From assembly GCF_010093815.1 (NCBI RefSeq), contig NW_022985566.1, forward strand, positions 726,007 through 790,006: a stretch of 64,000 nt of DNA, in the 5' to 3' direction. The notes beneath the pieces are model-generated. The model was not told the DNA's origin, did not search any database, and worked only from the letters and a program-made list of their open reading frames with translations. The translations under genes were made by a program, and so were the position numbers. The stretch is from Pseudovirgaria hyperparasitica (Eukaryota; Ascomycota; Dothideomycetes; Acrospermales; Acrospermaceae). The first letter of the stretch is position 1; every line of letters begins with the position of its first letter. Positions 59,131 through 64,000 of the stretch are shown piece by piece.

Positions 59131-61884
59131 ATGGCACCGCATAAAGATACTCTGTTCCGCTCGGCGGACATGAGTCTGACCCAGCTGTACATTGCCAATG
59201 AGATCGGAAGGGAGGTTGTGAGTGCTTTGGGCGAGCTCGGGGTGATGGATTTTAGAGACGTGAGTTTGTCTAGCAAATTAACAGCAACATAGGCTCTATT
59301 TATACTATCGAGCACTCCAGAAAGACGGCTGACAATGATGCCTACAGCTCAACGCCGAGACTACTGCTTTCCAACGTACCTTTACCCAAGAGATTCGCCG
59401 CCTAGACAATGTCGAAAGACAACTACGTTATTTCCATAGCCAGATGGAGAAGTCAGACATAGCTATGCGTTCCATTTATGATTTTAATAATATACTGGCT
59501 GCGCCATCTGCGTCGGAGATTGATGAGCTGACTGATCGAAGTCAAGGACTGGAGGCAAGAATCACGGGACTGAATGACAGTTATGAGACACTCAAGAAAA
59601 GAGAAATGGAGCTCACAGAATGGAGATGGGTGCTGAGAGAGGCTGGAGGCTTCTTCGATCGTGCTCGTGGCCAGACCGAAGAGATTCAACAGCGAACTTC
59701 AGAGGATAACGATGACGCACCGCTCCTCCGTGACATGGAACAACACACCGAGCAAGCTGAGCAATCCTTTTCTGTGATGAATATAGGCTTTGTTGCTGGC
59801 GTAATTCCACGGGAGCGGATGGCGGCGTTTGAGCGAATTCTGTGGAGGACCCTGCGTGGTAACCTCTACATGAATCAGTCGGAGATCCCCGAGCAGATCA
59901 TTAATCCAGAGACCAATGAAGGCGTGAATAAGAACGTCTTTATAATATTTGCGCACGGAAAGGAAATCATCGCCAAGATCCGCAAGATCTCAGAATCCCT
60001 CGGGGCGGACCTCTACAGCGTCGACGAGAACAGTGAGCTTCGGAGAGACCAACTTCACGAGGTAAACACACGCTTGAATGACCTCGCCAGCGTACTTCGC
60101 AACACCAAGCAGACTCTTGATGCTGAACTTACACAAATCGGTCGCAGTCTCGCTGCCTGGATGGTTGTTGTCAAGAAGGAGAAGGCTGTCTACGAGACCC
60201 TGAATAGATTTTCTTATGACCAACAGCGCAAAACACTCATTGCGGAGGCTTGGTGTCCTACTAGCTCTCTCGGTTTGATAAAGTCTACTCTCCAAGACGT
60301 CAATGACCGTGCCGGGCTGTCGGTGCCTACTATCGTCAATCAGATTCGAACTTCTAAGACGCCACCAACATACGTCAAAACTAACAAATTTACGCTCGCC
60401 TTTCAAACCATCATTGATGCTTACGGTACTGCGAAATACTCCGAAATCAATCCCGGGCTACCCACCATCGTTACCTTTCCTTTCTTGTTTGCCGTCATGT
60501 TCGGTGACTTCGGTCACGGAATGCTTATGACCTTTGCCGCACTTGCTATGATCTACTGGGAGAAGTCGCTCTCACGCGGCAAGCTTGATGAACTTTTCTC
60601 GATGGCATTTTACGGCCGCTATATCATGCTGATGATGGGTATATTCTCCATGTACACCGGTCTCATCTACTGCGACGCCTTCTCCAAGGAATTGCCTATT
60701 TTCCCGTCCATGTGGAAATGGCCCGAGGGTGCTGAAGAAGGACAATCCGTAACCGCAATCCGGGAGAACGGCTATACTTACCCCTTTGGACTGGATTGGA
60801 TGTGGCACGGTACCGAAAACGACCTCCTCTTCTCAAACAGCTACAAGATGAAGCTCAGTATTCTCATGGGATGGGCACATATGACTTTTTCACTCTGCTT
60901 GTCGTATGTTAACGCTCGCCACTTCAAGTCGCCCATCGACATTTGGGGAAATTTCATTCCTGGCATGATATTCTTTCAGTCCATCTTTGGTTACCTGACT
61001 TGGGCAATAATATACAAGTGGTCTGTCGACTGGGTTTCCATCGATAAGAACCCGCCCAGTCTGCTCAACATGCTTATTTACATGTTCTTGCAGCCCGGAA
61101 CACTCGAAGACCAGCTCTACTCAGGGCAAGCAACGTTGCAAATTATTCTCGTTCTTCTCGCGTTGGTATGTGTCCCAATAATGCTGTTCTTGAAGCCGTT
61201 TTACCTTCGTTGGGAGCACAACAAGGCCCGGGCCATGGGATACCGTGGCATCGGAGAAACTACTCGTGTCTCGGCTTTGGACGATGATGATGATGATGAA
61301 GAGAGCACAACGCTTAATGGTGGACGTGACAGTTACGCTGACGATGAGGACGGCGTCGCGCTGATCACCCAGGACATTGGCCATGGTGAGGAGCACGAAG
61401 AATTCGAATTCAGCGAGGTCATGATACACCAAGTCATTCACACTATCGGTAGGTCAGATTCCTTCCGCAATTGCTCATGATTAACAGAAATAGAATTCTG
61501 TTTGAATTGTGTCTCTCATACCGCCTCCTACCTTCGGTTATGGGCTTTGTCGCTAGCCCATCAACGTCTTTCTATTGTACTTTGGGACATGACCATGAAG
61601 ATTGCTTTCGGCTACAGCGGTGCTGTTGGGATTGTCATGATTGTCGTCCTATTCTACCTCTGGTTCTTGCTAACCATCATGGTTTTGTGTGTCATGGAAG
61701 GTACTAGTGCCATGTTACACTCACTGCGACTGCACTGGGTGGAAGCCATGAGCAAGCATTTCATAGGAGACGGCGTAAGTGATTCCATCTAGTGACGTGG
61801 GCGTAGCATAATACTAACCTAATACAGGTTGCGTTCGAACCTTTCAGCTTCAAAGTTCTGTTGGAAGAGGATCCTGTCGAATAG
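59131..61884 (+). CDS. VPH1: V-type proton ATPase subunit a (Vph1/Stv1 family), 855 aa
   Basis: Membrane Vo subunit that forms the proton half-channels of the vacuolar/Golgi V-ATPase. Four exons fit: 59131-59259, 59348-61448, 61494-61774 and 61828-61884. The cytosolic N-terminal half starts [20 protein letters not shown] and includes [14 protein letters not shown] and [10 protein letters not shown]. The C-terminal half has several membrane segments ([43 protein letters not shown]) and an acidic loop [15 protein letters not shown]. The exon 2-3 join gives [20 protein letters not shown]. The essential proton-channel arginine corresponds to Arg758 in [12 protein letters not shown]. The C-terminus [16 protein letters not shown] is complete. 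One such gene usually serves all compartments in filamentous ascomycetes. Confidence 0.95.
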
Positions 61885-62858
61885 TTAGTCGCAATACTGT
61901 GACTTGTCCTGTGTTTTATTATATAGTGTAAAGTGTATGATAGGAATCCAACGTAACACCCGTCGTTCTATTGAGCAAGTTTTCAACACAGCCTGGACAT
62001 GTGCGATCATTCAAGAATTTTGAAGTCCGTCACACTGGTATTGACATAGCATGAGTGCGCCCAATGCATAGTGAGAATTATGACTGACATGATATGGCAG
62101 AGAAAATCTGGCCCTCTAACCATGTTCAGAGTCTGCTCTTCATAGATGGACTGATTCATCAGAGGTGGAGGTTCTTTTTCCAAGATTGCTCTGATATGAG
62201 TCCTTGTCAGACTGTAAGCCTTGTCGAGTGGCCTCCTTTTTCAGTTGTAAATTCTGCCTTCTTCATCTATACCTAATCGTACTGAGGGTAGCGGTGTTAC
62301 CGATGGGTCATAACTCACAGCCCAGTATGTCCCCGTCACCTCAATTCCGATCCTGTCGCCAAACCTTATCGCAGTGCCATGGCCTCTTTATTCTCGTCCT
62401 CAGGGCCGTCCTCCGCAACTATATTTAGATTTTTCATCATTCAAATCAGTATCGACAAGCTCTAATCGCCGATATGCCCAAAAGTTGGATTTGCGTATAG
62501 CCCGATTCCAAGAGCAAGTATAACGAGCATCAATAGGATTCCGTGAGACAGGTATAGGTTACATAACGAAAGTCGGGCTGTCAACAAGGCCGGAGCAATG
62601 AGATTATAAACCAGGAGAAGCCTATGCATTGAACGAGTAGGTAATAAAACCTTCTGTGACATATTAGCCAACCTTACTGAACCAGTAGCGTTGGATGTGA
62701 TGCAACTTTTATAAACGCTTCAATGTTCCAGAAACAGCATGCACACCCCTTGTACTGTCCAGTACTCTCACAATGCTCTTAAAGAATCGATGTTTGATGG
62801 AGGGACGAGTGAACCACTTGCAACTGTGCAGCACGATTGCGCCAGCAATGCCAATGTA
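61885..62858. other. Intergenic stretch, no gene supported
   Basis: About 970 bases downstream of VPH1. A short minus-strand frame (62462-62671) encodes hydrophobic residues but has no family match, splice partners or promoter, so it is not called. Confidence 0.4.
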
Positions 62859-62866
62859 ATGCCAAT

Positions 62867-63328
62867 CAGACGTGAGCATATACAATCGGATACAATCCAA
62901 GGTCCTAGATTAGGATTGTATGATTAGTCACTCTAAAAGTACGGATTAAGCTTGGAATCTATACTAAGGGATTAAGATTAATTGTGTTAGATTAAATAAA
63001 GTAGGGTATATACCTATATATAGCCCGGGGCCCTATCTTAGGCCATATTTAGGTATTAATTCTGCCTAAGGCCTATACTTTAGCCTTAGGCTCTAATATA
63101 GTAGCCTTAGGCAGAAATGATGCCTAAATATGGCCTAGGATAGGGCCCGCGGCTATATATAGGTATATATCCCACTTTATTTAATCTAACACAATCAATC
63201 TAACTAATCGGATTGAGATTATACCGTCTTAGCAATCATTTTGAGGCGTGGATTGAGCTTGTATTCTCTATTAAAATTTTGGCCCAGATTGAGATTGCAC
63301 AGATTCGGATTGTATATGCCCATCTCTG
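62867..63328. mobile_element. Non-autonomous hAT-type MITE (462 bp) with 8-bp target duplication
   Basis: The ends form terminal inverted repeats of about 24 bases with about 20 matches. The left end begins CAGACGTGAGCATATACAAT and the right end, read inward on the other strand, CAGAGATGGGCATATACAAT. Each is flanked by the same direct repeat ATGCCAAT (62859-62866 and 63329-63336). An 8-bp duplication with CAG...CTG ends is the signature of the hAT superfamily. No transposase is encoded, so a full-length relative elsewhere would have to mobilise it. About half of the element is a long internal palindrome. The 8-bp motif occurs once more at 62848-62855, just left of the insertion. Confidence 0.82.
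62976..63200. repeat. Large internal palindrome inside the MITE (arms ~97 bases)
   Basis: The left arm starts gattaattgtgttagattaa, and the right arm, reverse-complemented, starts gattgattgtgttagattaa. They match over about 97 bases with roughly nine differences, most of them C/T or G/A. The centre is a short AT-rich loop near 63075-63100. A transcript across it would fold into a near-perfect hairpin. Confidence 0.85.
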
Positions 63329-63336
63329 ATGCCAAT

Positions 63337-64000
63337 TGTGATGGCCCACTTCTATGAGCCTCCTCGTTGATCACAGCCGGTTACAAAGCGTGGTAACATG
63401 CATACATGATGAAACGTCGCACAGAACGTGCATGCCAGAAAGATACCAACTATCTGGACCCAGGGTGACTGATCCATTGACAGCACTAGCTAGTGCAGTT
63501 CTTTGGCTACTCTCTTTTAGAGAGCTGACACTATTTCACAATGCCTATTGTGAAGAGCTCTGAGATTCGATGTGTCAGGAAAATATGACCGTAATGGCGC
63601 AGAACGCTATAGGCACGCCTGAGCTACAAAAAACGAAACACCAGAGACATACCTACAACTAGTCAAGCTGCATGCATCTGAGGTGAGAAAATTATTGAAT
63701 GAAGTTGTTGTATTAGAGAAAGAGTTGAGTCTCTAGGAGACAGTTTAAGTACAAAGTGCTAAGTGCTAGCGTTCCATATGAGAGTAGTTCCTTCCACAAA
63801 AATAGCACGGTGCCTAGACAAAGGTGTGAAATATAATGTCTCACCTTAGTGGTTCCGACAAGCACTACGAAACTCTTTATTGCTGACTAAATTTTAACAT
63901 CTTTGACATCTTTGACATAAACAAGTAATTTCTCATGTGATTTGCTACTTGGTTCTTGTAAACTTAACCTCTACTATATCTAATAAGTTTATATAAGGTA
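63337..64000. other. Right-edge stretch, no gene supported
   Basis: Only short frames (for example 63354-63563 plus) without recognisable features. Two adjacent copies of atctttgacat occur at about 63898-63917. Confidence 0.4.

Noticed and set aside
6674-61884. Functional cluster of endomembrane genes (GPI18, VPS54, VPS13, VPH1, ERG27)
   Set aside because: The genes are scattered over 55 kb on both strands with unrelated genes between; such genes are numerous, so the grouping is probably chance.
62462-62671. Hydrophobic 69-codon minus-strand frame next to the MITE
   Set aside because: Could encode two membrane helices, but hydrophobic runs arise easily from T-rich DNA and no other gene signal supports it.
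1-64000. Biosynthetic gene cluster, CRISPR array, phage or defence island
   Set aside because: No PKS/NRPS/terpene cyclase genes, no spaced direct-repeat array and no prokaryotic gene organisation; the genes are conserved fungal housekeeping genes.

Overview
The window reads as nuclear DNA of a filamentous ascomycete (Pezizomycotina, probably a dothideomycete). The evidence is short 45-130 nt GT-AG introns, intergenic gaps of a few hundred bases between housekeeping genes on both strands, mitochondrial homoaconitase (fungal lysine pathway), Gpi18, Erg27, a septation-type Uds1 protein and Emi1. There is no operon structure. Exon borders were placed by hand, by joining reading frames across GT...AG introns so that family motifs stay continuous.

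Layout. 1-3700: 3' end of an unknown membrane-anchored protein, an unrecognised acidic protein, and a secreted Ser/Thr-rich repeat protein. 4767-15633: GPI18 (-) and VPS54 (+) diverge; VPS54 and LYS4 (-) converge; LYS4 and acetoacetyl-CoA synthetase (+) diverge. 15634-17665: gene-free apart from a likely intron-containing pol III (tRNA-like) gene and a weaker remnant. 17666-26668: MYND/MSS51-C protein, histidine acid phosphatase, ketopantoate reductase-type protein, ICln/Lot5-type protein and a PLC-like phosphodiesterase. 26669-36133: gene-poor, with a roughly 500-base tract almost devoid of G and C and only one convincing gene, ERG27. 36134-49778: the very large VPS13 gene, EMI1 and a cytosolic HSP70. 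52564-61884: Uds1 coiled-coil protein, an unrecognised protein whose coding frame shifts near its end, and the V-ATPase a subunit. 61885-64000: gene-free, but holds a complete 462-bp element with terminal inverted repeats, a perfect 8-bp target duplication and a large internal palindrome (hAT-type MITE).

Several genes act in the endomembrane system: GPI18 (ER), VPS54 (Golgi), VPS13 (lipid transfer at contact sites), V-ATPase subunit a (vacuole/Golgi) and ERG27 (ER sterols). LYS4 and acetoacetyl-CoA synthetase are metabolic. Nothing indicates that they form a co-regulated cluster, and I see no biosynthetic cluster, CRISPR array or defence-like system. The least ordinary features are the hAT-type MITE with its palindrome, the AT-rich RIP-like island, the pol III-like gene with an odd acceptor stem, the repeat-bearing secreted protein, and the frame change in the 57-58.5 kb gene.
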